DNA of 64,000 nucleotides from Flavivirga aquimarina. GTDB lineage: Bacteria > Bacteroidota > Bacteroidia > Flavobacteriales > Flavobacteriaceae. The notes under the pieces are model-generated. The model did no database searches. It worked only from the letters and a program-made list of their open reading frames with translations, and was not told where the DNA came from. A program made the position numbers and the translations under genes. The stretch lies in contig NZ_JAUOEK010000045.1 of NCBI RefSeq assembly GCF_030540835.1, positions 62,001 to 126,000 of the forward strand, in the 5' to 3' direction. Positions 9,672-17,767 of this stretch are shown in pieces (within the stretch, counting starts at the first letter, position 1; every line of letters starts with the position of its first letter).

Positions 9672-10059
9672 CTATTATTTATTTACATTGAAAGTTACAG
9701 CGATTATTTAAAAATCCATTTAAATAAAGAATTTCTTGAAACCAACTATCCTCGAGGCAGAGCCATAGAGGTATTTCACTGGTTTCATTTTGACCTAAAA
9801 AGGTCAAAAACCGAAATTCTGTATTTAGATTCCCGTTTTCACGGGAATGACAATTTCAACGGAAACCCCGAGGCAGAGCCTCGAGGAATTCTTTTCGATT
9901 AAAGAAACCTTAATAACTCGGAAAACCATTAGTGCTATTGAGGCTAAACTACCAACTAAAAAGTTTATAAGAATTCATTACCCATTAGTCGAGGTTATAA
10001 AAAAGAAGTATTACAAATCTTGGAAAAGTTTAAAAAAAGACGCCCCTTTCCAAACCTGA
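9672..10059 (+). pseudogene. LytTR-domain response-regulator relic, split by a repeat
   Basis: Two pieces of a LytTR DNA-binding domain are visible. Piece one (9672-9732) reads FIYIESYSDYLKIHLNKE, matching the LytTR start (typically IxYIEAxGDYVKIH). Piece two (about 9901-10056) reads KETLITRKTISAIEAKLPTK then KFIRIHYPLVEVIKK and ends KYYKSWKSLKK, matching the middle and the end of the domain with an internal deletion. Between them lies copy 1 of a dispersed repeat (9721-9903). TAAAGAA flanks it on both sides, either a 7-bp target duplication or part of the element. The receiver domain is absent. The gene is dead; the interpretation rests on motif recognition, not on an alignment. Confidence 0.6.
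9721..9903 (+). repeat. Dispersed hairpin-rich repeat, copy 1
   Basis: About 180 bp, beginning AATAAAGAATTTCTTGAAACC and ending GAATTCTTTTCGATTAAA; the ends form an imperfect terminal inverted repeat. The body is a string of small palindromes: CTCGAGGCAGAGCC repeated near both ends, TGACCTAAAAAGGTCA and ATTCCCGTTTTCACGGGAAT. It shares this layout with 18919-19148 and 40066-40305. No coding capacity; it looks like a MITE or an intergenic structured repeat. Confidence 0.8.
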
Positions 10060-10090
10060 TAGTTATCGAGAAATGAAAAGGGGTTTTTAT
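10041..10090 (+). terminator. Hairpin terminator
   Basis: CCCCTTTC at 10043-10050 pairs with GAAAAGGGG at 10075-10083 and is followed by TTTTT on the plus strand. It closes the LytTR relic region and faces the convergent channel gene. Confidence 0.5.
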
Positions 10091-10147
10091 AGAAAGTTGC
10101 TAAAAACTCAGAAAAGTAACCAACCAAAACTTTAACCCTAACTAAAG

Positions 10148-10975
10148 TTAATCCTTAATTTTTACTTGGCTCTCTACAATATCTTTTATAGGAACGACTA
10201 ATTTTCCTTCCTTTGTTTTTAACGTAATAGATATACTATCTATTGTCTCAACTTCACCTTTAATATTGTTAAATTCGATAACCTGTCCTATTTCGTAAAG
10301 TTTTCTGGTATAAAAAGCTTTTAAAACATCCCCGACTACCCTTTGTGCACCAAACCCAAATGCTAAAGCGAATGCCAATAAAAAGGCTGCCAAAATCATA
10401 GTTAAATTACTTGTAATGATTTCTGTATTAACACCTGCCTGATTTAATGCCGTAATTGAAACAAAAATTAATATGATAAAGAATACGACCTGACTTACAA
10501 TTTTTGCTCCAGATAAATCCATGGATTCAAAAAATCCTTTTATACCTTTTTTGAGAGCATTTGCTAATACTAATCCGACTGTGAATATGACTAATGCAGC
10601 AAATAATTGTGGTAAGTAACCTAAAAGATTATTAATCTGTTCAGAAATCATCGTTAAATTCATGATATCTGATACTATAATAATCAACATAATGTACATG
10701 ATCCATTTCACAAAGTTTGAAATAACTTTAATGGCGTTAAAGTTTAACTTTTTGCCTTCAACAATTTCAATGTCATTTAATTTATCATCTAACTTATTAA
10801 CTTTAGCCAGTTTTAAAGCTTTCCTAATAATACGAACCACTAATTTCGTAACTAACCATCCTACAAATATGATAACCAGCACTACTATTAAATTAAAAAG
10901 TATTTTGGTTATTTCAGGCCACATATTAGCTATAGATTCCATGGTCTTATCTCTCAATCCTGTTACTTTTTCCAT
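10148..10975 (-). CDS. Small mechanosensitive ion channel, MscS family
   Basis: A 275-residue inner-membrane protein. Three to four hydrophobic segments (about 18-42, 84-103, 122-142 and 160-215) are followed by a beta-rich MscS-type tail (RVVGDVLKAFYTRKLYEIGQVIEFNNIKGEVETIDSI is spread over the usual pore-exit region). The GFGAQRVVGD segment is the pore-helix/upper-beta junction typical of MscS. It probably releases solutes on hypo-osmotic shock. Upstream on the same strand are the small ORF at 11011-11193 and the ECF sigma gene, so the three may form one unit and the sigma factor may respond to envelope or osmotic stress. Confidence 0.88.
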   Translation of the reverse strand: MEKVTGLRDKTMESIANMWPEITKILFNLIVVLVIIFVGWLVTKLVVRIIRKALKLAKVNKLDDKLNDIEIVEGKKLNFNAIKVISNFVKWIMYIMLIIIVSDIMNLTMISEQINNLLGYLPQLFAALVIFTVGLVLANALKKGIKGFFESMDLSGAKIVSQVVFFIILIFVSITALNQAGVNTEIITSNLTMILAAFLLAFALAFGFGAQRVVGDVLKAFYTRKLYEIGQVIEFNNIKGEVETIDSISITLKTKEGKLVVPIKDIVESQVKIKD

Positions 10976-11010
10976 GTTTTATTATTTTTTGTTAGGTTAT
11001 ATATATTTAG

Positions 11011-11193
11011 TTATTTTTTATCTTTTCTTTGTTTCATAACAGATTCGATTAAGTCACCAATGTTATAAGAAAATAGCGCAGCTAGATCCATAAGTAACTT
11101 AGCCATAGCAATATCACTCATAACTTTAGACTTAAGTTCCTTTGGAACATGCTTAAGCGGCTTGTTTATGTCTTTAAACGGATTATTTTCCAT
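11011..11193 (-). CDS. Small hypothetical protein paired with an ECF sigma factor
   Basis: A 60-residue protein (MENNPFKDINKPLKHVPKEL...) with a mixed hydrophobic helix (MAKLLMDLAALFSYNIGDLIESVM) and a basic C-terminus. Its start overlaps the end of the sigma-factor gene by 11 bp, which implies translational coupling. Position suggests a regulator or anti-sigma-like partner, but there is no zinc motif or clear membrane segment. Function is inferred from position only. Confidence 0.7.
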   Translation of the reverse strand: MENNPFKDINKPLKHVPKELKSKVMSDIAMAKLLMDLAALFSYNIGDLIESVMKQRKDKK

Positions 11194-11770
11194 TATTTAA
11201 GATATTATCGTTATACACTGTTACCAATTTATCTTTAGCACGTTTAATTCTCATTTTAACGGCACTTTCTCCAATTTCCAAAACACTTTCAATCTCTTTA
11301 ATAGAAAGAAAATCTTGGTATTTTAGTAATAAAATCATTTTCTCGTCAGGAGAAATTAGTTCCAAAGCTTCTTTTAGCTTATCTACTTTCATATCCAGAA
11401 AATCATAATCATCATTATCATCTTCAGAAAGGTTTTCAATATCTTTATAATCTACAGATTGTTTTTCGAATTTTTTAGCTGTATTTCTAGTTACATAATT
11501 TACACAATGGTTATATGTAAAAGCATACAGCCATGTTGAAAATTTGGCTTTTTCTTTAAAACTCCCCAGCTTAACAAAAAGTTTTAAAAAGACATCTTGA
11601 GTTAAATCCTGGGCTTCAGCTTCATCTTTAGCAAAACCAAAACACTTATTATATACCAACTTAGCATACCTATCGTATAAAATCTCAAAAAGCAATGTGT
11701 TATTATCTTTAACAATTGCTTTTACCAGATCTTCATCGGATAGTTTATTAATATCTTCGAGGGTTTTCAA
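11183..11770 (-). CDS. ECF-type RNA polymerase sigma factor
   Basis: A 195-residue sigma-70 family protein with only regions 2 and 4. Region 2 is at about 22-92 (ILYDRYAKLVYNKCFGF, AQDLTQDVFLKLF, FSTWLYAFTYNHCVNY). An acidic linker (LSEDDNDDYDFLDM) follows, then region 4 at about 135-185 (PDEKMILLLKYQDFLSIKEI, GESAVKMRIKRAKDKL), which contains the -35-binding helix-turn-helix. It directs transcription of an unknown regulon. It overlaps the small downstream gene. No FecR-type anti-sigma gene is nearby. Confidence 0.94.
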   Translation of the reverse strand: MKTLEDINKLSDEDLVKAIVKDNNTLLFEILYDRYAKLVYNKCFGFAKDEAEAQDLTQDVFLKLFVKLGSFKEKAKFSTWLYAFTYNHCVNYVTRNTAKKFEKQSVDYKDIENLSEDDNDDYDFLDMKVDKLKEALELISPDEKMILLLKYQDFLSIKEIESVLEIGESAVKMRIKRAKDKLVTVYNDNILNNGK

Positions 11771-12104
11771 GTGTTATGCAGACTCTTTTAGCTGTTCATG
11801 GTTTTTAAGACAAATAATACCTTAAAAGTAATATTTTTTACATAATTCATCGGGAAAAATTAAATTAAATATGCATTTTCTTAAAAGCATTTAAAAAAGT
11901 TTATTATTTTGTAAATCAACTTTTTACTAAAAGAAGTGATTTAAACTTTTTATAATTGGCTACAAAAATGTGCTTTCATCTCAGCATTTTATCTTTTTTT
12001 ACTCCGTAGCGATGCTATGTAGCTCAAAAAAGTCTTTATTCGGAAATGAAGTTACCATGTTTCAATCTAAAAAATTTAGACTACTTCAAATAAAACTTTA
12101 CAAA
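11771..12104. other. Divergent intergenic region
   Basis: 334 bp between the ECF sigma gene and the TPR lipoprotein gene, AT-rich. The reading frame upstream of 12105 is open back to 11970, but its residues (MLSSQHFIFFYSVAML...) do not fit a signal peptide, so I treat it as leader. No operator or RNA structure was recognised. Confidence 0.5.
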
Positions 12105-13814
12105 ATGAAAAAAGGTATATTATTATTCATTTCCCTAAATTTATTTTTTTCTTGTAAAAAGACTAACGAACAACCTCAAGAGCTTAAAGCAAAAACCACA
12201 GCTTCTTCTAAGTACGCTTGTGTGCCACAAATTACAGATGCAGCATGGTACAAAAAAGATAATATAGCTCCGCTTTTAGATGGCTATGATGCTGTAAACT
12301 ATAAAATTACGACTAAAAATGCTTTAGCTCAACGTTATTTTAATCAAGGTATGACCTTAGCTTATGGCTTTAATCATGCAGAAGCGGCTCGCTCTTTCTT
12401 CTATGCCACCAAGCTAGATCCTAACTGTGCCATGGCATTTTGGGGGTATGCTTATGTATTAGGCCCAAATTATAATGCCGGTATGGAAGATGATAACTAT
12501 GAACGTGCTTATGAGGCCATACAGAAGGCAAAAGCATTATCTAAAAATGCTACCGAAAAAGAAAAACAATTTATAAATGCCATGGCTTTGCGTTATGCAC
12601 CCGAACCTCCGGAAGACAGAACGGCATTAGACACCAAGTATTCTGAAGCCATGAAAACGTTATATGCGCAATACCCTGAAGATACAGAGATTAGTGCTTT
12701 ATATGCCGAATCGCTTATGAATTTACATCCTTGGGATTTAAATGAAAAAGATGGTACTGAAAAACCTTGGACTGTGAAAATTGTTACCCTTTTAGAAAAG
12801 CTCATTGCTCAAAATCCAAAACATCCCGGAGCGCATCATTTTTATATTCATGCTGTTGAAGCTTCGGGCACACCGGATCGTTCTTATATATCTGCAAAAG
12901 CTTTTGATGATGGTTTGGTTCCCGGTTCTGGGCATTTATTACACATGCCTTCTCATACCTACATAAGAACTGGAGATTACCATAAAGGAACCTTATCTAA
13001 TATCGCTGCTGTTAAAGCAGATAGTGCTTATGTTACCACCTGCCATGCACAAGGAGCTTACCCACTTGCCTACTATCCGCATAATTATCATTTTATGGCA
13101 GCTACTGCAACTCTAGAGGGTAATAGCCACTGGGCTATGATAGGTGCCAATAAAGTATCGGAACATGTGCACCCTGAAATTATGAAACAACCCGGTTGGG
13201 GCACGTTACAGCATTATTACACCATTCCATACTATGTCGCTGTTAAATTTAAACAATGGGATACTATTTTAAATATGAAACTAGAAACCTACGATTTAAA
13301 ATACCCAAAAGCGATTAGGCATTATGCAGAAGGTATGGCGTATTTAGGAAAAGGTGATTTAGATAAAGCCAAAGCTGAATTATTGGAACTTGAGATATTA
13401 GCAAAAGACGAAACATTAAGTGAAGTAACTGTTTGGGACATTAACTCGGTTTACGAATTAGTTAAGATAGCCGAAAAAGTTTTAAAAGCTGAAATACTAG
13501 CTAATGAAGGTGATTTAAAAGCAAGTATTATTTTATTAAAAGATGCTATAATAATGGAAGATGCTTTAAATTATAACGAGCCACCAGATTGGTTTTTTTC
13601 TATTCGACATCATTTAGGCCCCATTTATATGCTTAACGGACAACATAAATTGGCCATTGAATTATATCTTGAAGACCTTGCTCGTTTGCCTAAAAATGGA
13701 TGGGCATACCATGGTATAAAAGCTGCTTATAACGCATTAAATGATGAAGAAAACATGAACCATTATGATGCACTTTTTAAAGAAAGTTGGAAACATGCCG
13801 ATTTTAAATTGTGA
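12105..13814 (+). CDS. Tetratricopeptide-repeat lipoprotein
   Basis: About 569 residues. The start is placed at the ATG that begins a clean lipoprotein signal (MKKGILLFISLNLFFSCKK); upstream in-frame starts back to 11970 would bury it. The mature part begins with a TPR-rich stretch (FNQGMTLAYGFNHAEAARSF, LDPNCAMAFWGYAYVLGPNYN), then a conserved block with HPGAHHFYIHAVE and GHLLHMPSHTYIRTGDY, and ends with more TPR-like helices (YHGIKAAYNALND). The repeated histidines could bind metal, but no enzyme family is recognised. An envelope-anchored scaffold is likely. Confidence 0.85.
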   Translation: MKKGILLFISLNLFFSCKKTNEQPQELKAKTTASSKYACVPQITDAAWYKKDNIAPLLDGYDAVNYKITTKNALAQRYFNQGMTLAYGFNHAEAARSFFYATKLDPNCAMAFWGYAYVLGPNYNAGMEDDNYERAYEAIQKAKALSKNATEKEKQFINAMALRYAPEPPEDRTALDTKYSEAMKTLYAQYPEDTEISALYAESLMNLHPWDLNEKDGTEKPWTVKIVTLLEKLIAQNPKHPGAHHFYIHAVEASGTPDRSYISAKAFDDGLVPGSGHLLHMPSHTYIRTGDYHKGTLSNIAAVKADSAYVTTCHAQGAYPLAYYPHNYHFMAATATLEGNSHWAMIGANKVSEHVHPEIMKQPGWGTLQHYYTIPYYVAVKFKQWDTILNMKLETYDLKYPKAIRHYAEGMAYLGKGDLDKAKAELLELEILAKDETLSEVTVWDINSVYELVKIAEKVLKAEILANEGDLKASIILLKDAIIMEDALNYNEPPDWFFSIRHHLGPIYMLNGQHKLAIELYLEDLARLPKNGWAYHGIKAAYNALNDEENMNHYDALFKESWKHADFKL

Positions 13815-13840
13815 TCATTCACTTTAATTCTTAAAAAAAC

Positions 13841-13872
13841 AAAACCACCAATTATATAAAAATTGGTGGTTT
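13841..13872. terminator. Bidirectional terminator
   Basis: AAAACCACCAATT pairs with AATTGGTGGTTTT around a short AT loop, with T-runs on both strands. It separates the convergent TPR and DUF4249 genes. Confidence 0.85.
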
Positions 13873-13896
13873 TCTGTTTTTATTTAAAGACTAAAT

Positions 13897-14742
13897 TTAT
13901 TGAAATGTATAACTCGTTCGTACAACTTGTGTTAATCTAAAATATCCAAAAGCATAATTATCTGCATTTGTAGTATTAATACAGTTTCCTCTTAAAGGCA
14001 CTGGTGTTGTGCTAAAAAGACCTGCTCCCCAAGACTGTTCTATTAGAATTCCAATATAATTTGAATAGCTTTCAGAAATACCGAAAAAATCGATATTTAC
14101 TGTATCTCCAGGAAGAAATGCTTCAATTTTATCAGTCTCATCATCTTCTTCTTTTTCGAACCACCAGGTAATTTCATTGCCATTAACAAACTCATCATCC
14201 CCTTCTTCTAATACCGGTAGTAAATCTCCCTGTTTATGGAATTTGAATAAATAGTAGTTTTCTTGCTCTTCTGGATCTGTAAAAATTACATTAACTTCTA
14301 AATCTTCTTCATCAAAACCACTTTCTATTGATTGTGTAATACCATCAATATCCACAACCGGCATTAAGGTTTCATTTGCTATATAAGTTTCTCCTTCATG
14401 AACAACTTCTAAAGTATAAGATTGACCTATTACAGGAATAAAATTAGTAGTTGTATATTCTCCATTGCCTTGATGCGTAAAAACAAATTCTGTATTGTCA
14501 TTATCATTAGTCACTCTTACCGAAGCATTTGTAACACCTGTATTTGTTGTAGTATCGTAATAAGGTGTCGATTTACTTAATTTTATGGTCTGATTATTTC
14601 CTGTAGTTCCTTTTTCCCAATCAAGAGATGCTTCTATGACCAATCTACTTGGTCCTGTTTGTACATCTACATCTATCACATCTTCACAAGACGTAAACAC
14701 AATAGTTAAAAACAGTATGGTTAATTTAAAATATATTTTCAT
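13897..14742 (-). CDS. DUF4249 domain lipoprotein
   Basis: A 281-residue lipoprotein (signal ending IVFTSCEDVIDVDV, cysteine near residue 19). The VIDVDVQTGPSRLVIEASL start, the ASVRVTNDNDNTEFVF strand and the IGQSYTLEVVHEGETYIA block are the DUF4249 pattern. These proteins usually sit next to a TonB-dependent receptor and are probably its outer-membrane lipoprotein partner. Here the start is 4 bp past the stop of the receptor gene, so the pair is cotranscribed. The substrate is unknown. It ends at a bidirectional terminator. Confidence 0.88.
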   Translation of the reverse strand: MKIYFKLTILFLTIVFTSCEDVIDVDVQTGPSRLVIEASLDWEKGTTGNNQTIKLSKSTPYYDTTTNTGVTNASVRVTNDNDNTEFVFTHQGNGEYTTTNFIPVIGQSYTLEVVHEGETYIANETLMPVVDIDGITQSIESGFDEEDLEVNVIFTDPEEQENYYLFKFHKQGDLLPVLEEGDDEFVNGNEITWWFEKEEDDETDKIEAFLPGDTVNIDFFGISESYSNYIGILIEQSWGAGLFSTTPVPLRGNCINTTNADNYAFGYFRLTQVVRTSYTFQ

Positions 14743-14746
14743 TTCC

Positions 14747-17113
14747 TTAAAATTTAAAGTTGTAAGTTACTGATGGTACCATTCCAAAAATAGCTGTTCT
14801 GGTAGCTTCGTTATTTCCAAAATCTTCGTTTTGAGTAAAAGAAATTGAAGCTGCGTTTTTATGATTATAAACATTGTATATACCAAATACCCATTCGCCT
14901 TTCCATCGTTTATTAGGCTTTCTATTAGGTTTATAAGTCGCAGAAACATCTAATCTATGGTATGCTGGTAATCGATCTGAATTTCTATCTGAAAAACTAG
15001 CCACAGATTGTCCTTCGTATTGATATTGACCATTTGGATAGGTTACAGGTCTTCCTGTTTGGAATACTAGATTACTACCAAAACTCCATTTATCGTTTAA
15101 CTCATAAGCTCCGGTAATTGATAAATCTTGTGTTCTATCAAATGCCGAATTATACCAGTTACCATTATTAATTCCGGGGCCTCCAGCAATTCCACCTAAG
15201 GTTCTCTGTTCTGCTTTCGATATAGTATATGCTAACCAACCGGTAAACCTGCCTTCATTTTTTCGAACTAAAAATTCTAAACCATAAGCGCGAGCTTCGC
15301 CATGTAAAATTTCGGTTTCAATAGTATTTTGTCCGATTAAATCTGATCCGTCTATATAATCGATTCGGTTATCTGTCGTTTTATAATATGCCTCCACTTC
15401 TAAGGAATAGATTTTATCTTTAAAATTTCTAAAATACCCTAAAGCAAACTGATCGGATATTTGTGGTTTTATATATTTTCCACTTGTTGTCCAAACATCT
15501 AAAGGAGTTATAGAGGTTGTATTTGATAATAGATGAATGTATTGTGCAGATCTGGAATACCCTGCTTTTACAGAAGCATTTTCATTTAGTTGATAAGCTA
15601 ATGATGCTCTAGGTTCTAAGTTTGAAAACTTTTTTATGGTTTCATCTTTTTCATAGTTGGTCTCTCCTATTTCTGTACCGCGTTCATAAATTCCTAAAGT
15701 ATTATTATAAACTACAGGTTGGTTGTTGGCATAATCTACCATAGCTTGCCCTCCTAAACGACTAAAACTACTTAACCTTACTCCGTATTGTGCTGTTAGC
15801 TTATCTGTTAACTTATGTTCTGCATTAATATATAAGCCGCTTTCTAATGCTTTTTTACGGTCTAGGGATAACGGGTTTATAGGAGATGTTTCTGAAGTAG
15901 GTCGTACTTGTCCTGGATCAAAATCATAATAAATGGCACTGGCTCCAAAATCTAATTTAAACTTGTCGCTGGCATAATACTTAAGGTCGTACTTTGCATT
16001 GTAATTTTTAATTGAAGAAATCCAATCAAATTCATCGTCTGTAATCCCTAAATCGTAGTCATATTTACTATAAATTAAAGACAGGTTAGAAAATAAACGA
16101 TCGTTAAAAATATGGTTCCATCTTATATTTCCTGAGGCATTTCCGTAGCTACTTCTAAAGCTTTCACCAAATCTAAATGAATCTCTTCCAAAATATCCTG
16201 AAAGGTATAATTTGTTGTTCGCATTTAGTTTATAATTAGTTTTTAGGTTTAAGTCATAAAAACCTAGCCTGTTTTTTTCATCGGCTGCTTTTAAAAACAG
16301 GTTTATATACGAACTCCTGCCTGCAATTAAAAAAGAGCCTTTATCTTTAAACATAGGCCCTTCTACTGCCAATCTACTGGATATTAAACCTAATCCTCCC
16401 GTAAAAGTAAAGTTCTTGCTATTTCCATCTTTTTGACGGATGTCTAATACTGAAGAGGTTCTTCCTCCAAATCGTGCAGGAATACCACCTTTATACAATT
16501 TAATATCTTTAATAGCATCTGCGTTAAATACAGAAAAGAAACCTAGCATATGCGAGGTATTGTATATAATTGCTTCATCTAACAATACCAAATTTTGATC
16601 TGCAGCACCTCCTCTTACATGAAAACCTCCACTTCCTTCTCCATTTTTAGTAACTCCCGGAAGCATCTGCAACGATTTTATTACATCTACTTCTCCTAAA
16701 ACCACTGGCATTTGCTTTACGGTTCTAATGTTTAATTTAGAAACACTCATTTCTGGTTTTTTAAGGTTTGCGCGTTCGGTTTCTTCAGCTACAACTATGA
16801 CCTCATCTAATTGGGTTGATGCTTCCTCCATTTCAAAATTTACTTTTTGATTTTGGTCTAAAGTTATTTCCTGACTCATATTTTCGAACCCCATATAAGA
16901 CACTACGAGCGTATAAGTCCCTTTTGGTGCTGTTATGGAAAAGAACCCATACTCGTTACTAATAGAACCTATACTGGTTCCTTTTAAAAATACTGATGCC
17001 CCAAAGGCGGTTTCTCCGTTTTTTGCCTCCTTAATAATACCGCTAACAGTATAATTTTCTTGGGCCGACAAAACTGCGGTACATAACATAAATAATAATA
17101 CTAAGTTTTTCAT
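14747..17113 (-). CDS. TonB-dependent outer-membrane receptor
   Basis: A 788-residue receptor. Signal peptide (ends AVLSAQENY), a carboxypeptidase-D-regulatory-like domain (about 22-105, GISNEYGFFSITAPKGTYTL-type strands), then a plug with VKQMPVVLGEVDVIKSLQMLPGV and FHVRGGAADQNLVLLDEA, followed by a 22-stranded barrel that ends at SVTYNFKF. It lacks the SusC-type length of about 1000 residues and has a DUF4249 partner instead of SusD, so it probably imports a siderophore, peptide or small ligand rather than glycan. Upstream lies 654 bp without an intact gene. Confidence 0.92.
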   Translation of the reverse strand: MKNLVLLFMLCTAVLSAQENYTVSGIIKEAKNGETAFGASVFLKGTSIGSISNEYGFFSITAPKGTYTLVVSYMGFENMSQEITLDQNQKVNFEMEEASTQLDEVIVVAEETERANLKKPEMSVSKLNIRTVKQMPVVLGEVDVIKSLQMLPGVTKNGEGSGGFHVRGGAADQNLVLLDEAIIYNTSHMLGFFSVFNADAIKDIKLYKGGIPARFGGRTSSVLDIRQKDGNSKNFTFTGGLGLISSRLAVEGPMFKDKGSFLIAGRSSYINLFLKAADEKNRLGFYDLNLKTNYKLNANNKLYLSGYFGRDSFRFGESFRSSYGNASGNIRWNHIFNDRLFSNLSLIYSKYDYDLGITDDEFDWISSIKNYNAKYDLKYYASDKFKLDFGASAIYYDFDPGQVRPTSETSPINPLSLDRKKALESGLYINAEHKLTDKLTAQYGVRLSSFSRLGGQAMVDYANNQPVVYNNTLGIYERGTEIGETNYEKDETIKKFSNLEPRASLAYQLNENASVKAGYSRSAQYIHLLSNTTSITPLDVWTTSGKYIKPQISDQFALGYFRNFKDKIYSLEVEAYYKTTDNRIDYIDGSDLIGQNTIETEILHGEARAYGLEFLVRKNEGRFTGWLAYTISKAEQRTLGGIAGGPGINNGNWYNSAFDRTQDLSITGAYELNDKWSFGSNLVFQTGRPVTYPNGQYQYEGQSVASFSDRNSDRLPAYHRLDVSATYKPNRKPNKRWKGEWVFGIYNVYNHKNAASISFTQNEDFGNNEATRTAIFGMVPSVTYNFKF

Positions 17114-17372
17114 TCTTTTTTGATTAATGATTTTTCTAACAACTTATCTATAGACAAGAAAAATGATTAAAGGTTGCACGAATTGATCTTTTATTTTTTT
17201 GTTAAAAAGCTCTTGTTTGAGTTATTGGTAAAATTGCTACAGATTTAAATACTTAAAAACCAAGTTTACAAAGTGCTTTAAAACAATAGTAAACGCCTGC
17301 AAGGACACATTTTTAAAGGGTTAAAACCAGCAAATTAACTCGTATTTAACACATAAAATCAGGTATGAGCAC

Positions 17373-17646
17373 TTAGGGAAGAGAAAATATCTGGCTAAAC
17401 ACTTCTTGTTTTAAAATATTCGGTAGTGCTTTGCCTTTGTATAATTTAAAATGTTTGTTAAATGTAGGTTTTGTACCAAAACCACAATTATAGACTAAAG
17501 AAATCATGGTGTGTGTTTTGTTCTCAGAATGTGATGTCAACGCAATAAACTCTTTTTTAACGCACTAACATAATTTTAAAAATTCTTCCTGCCATTTCAT
17601 TAATAACTTGCAATAAATGGTTTGGGTGAATCTCTGAAAACGTTGA
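17373..17646 (-). pseudogene. AraC-type regulator relic (DNA-binding domain)
   Basis: The minus strand reads PNHLLQVINEMAGRIFKIM in one frame, then, after a shift near 17560, KKEFIALTSHSENKTHTMIS and LVYNCGFGTKPTFNKHFKLY in another frame, ending at a stop at 17373. These match the two helix-turn-helix motifs of AraC-family domains (PNHLSQVINE..., SLAYxCGFxSxSTFNRxFK). The frames do not join and the rest of the gene is missing, so it is a decayed fragment. It lies at the left border of the polysaccharide locus and may be the remains of an old regulator. Confidence 0.7.
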
Positions 17647-17658
17647 CCATGATAATTT

Positions 17659-17694
17659 AAAAAGCTCTTTAGAAATTATTCTAAAGAGCTTTTT
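17659..17694 (-). terminator. Strong terminator at the PUL left end
   Basis: A perfect 16-bp stem, AAAAAGCTCTTTAGAA with its complement, around a 4-nt loop, with a T-run on the minus strand. It closes the transcript of the 17768-18886 gene. Confidence 0.85.
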
Positions 17695-17699
17695 AATGA

Positions 17700-17763
17700 A
17701 ATAACATTTACTTACTCATATTAAAAGAGTATCAATATTTTGATAAAGTAAGTAAATGTTATT
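17700..17763. repeat. 17-bp inverted repeat
   Basis: AATAACATTTACTTACT at 17700-17716 and its exact complement at 17747-17763 flank a 30-nt AT-rich loop. It lies right after the stop codon of the 17768 gene and could stabilise the 3' end of its mRNA. Confidence 0.7.
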
Positions 17764-17767
17764 TATT

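Noticed and set aside
9666-9902. Open frame of 78 codons
   Set aside because: Only its first 20 residues are LytTR-like; the rest is translated repeat DNA.
11970-12104. N-terminal extension of the TPR lipoprotein
   Set aside because: It would bury a clean lipoprotein signal that starts at 12105.
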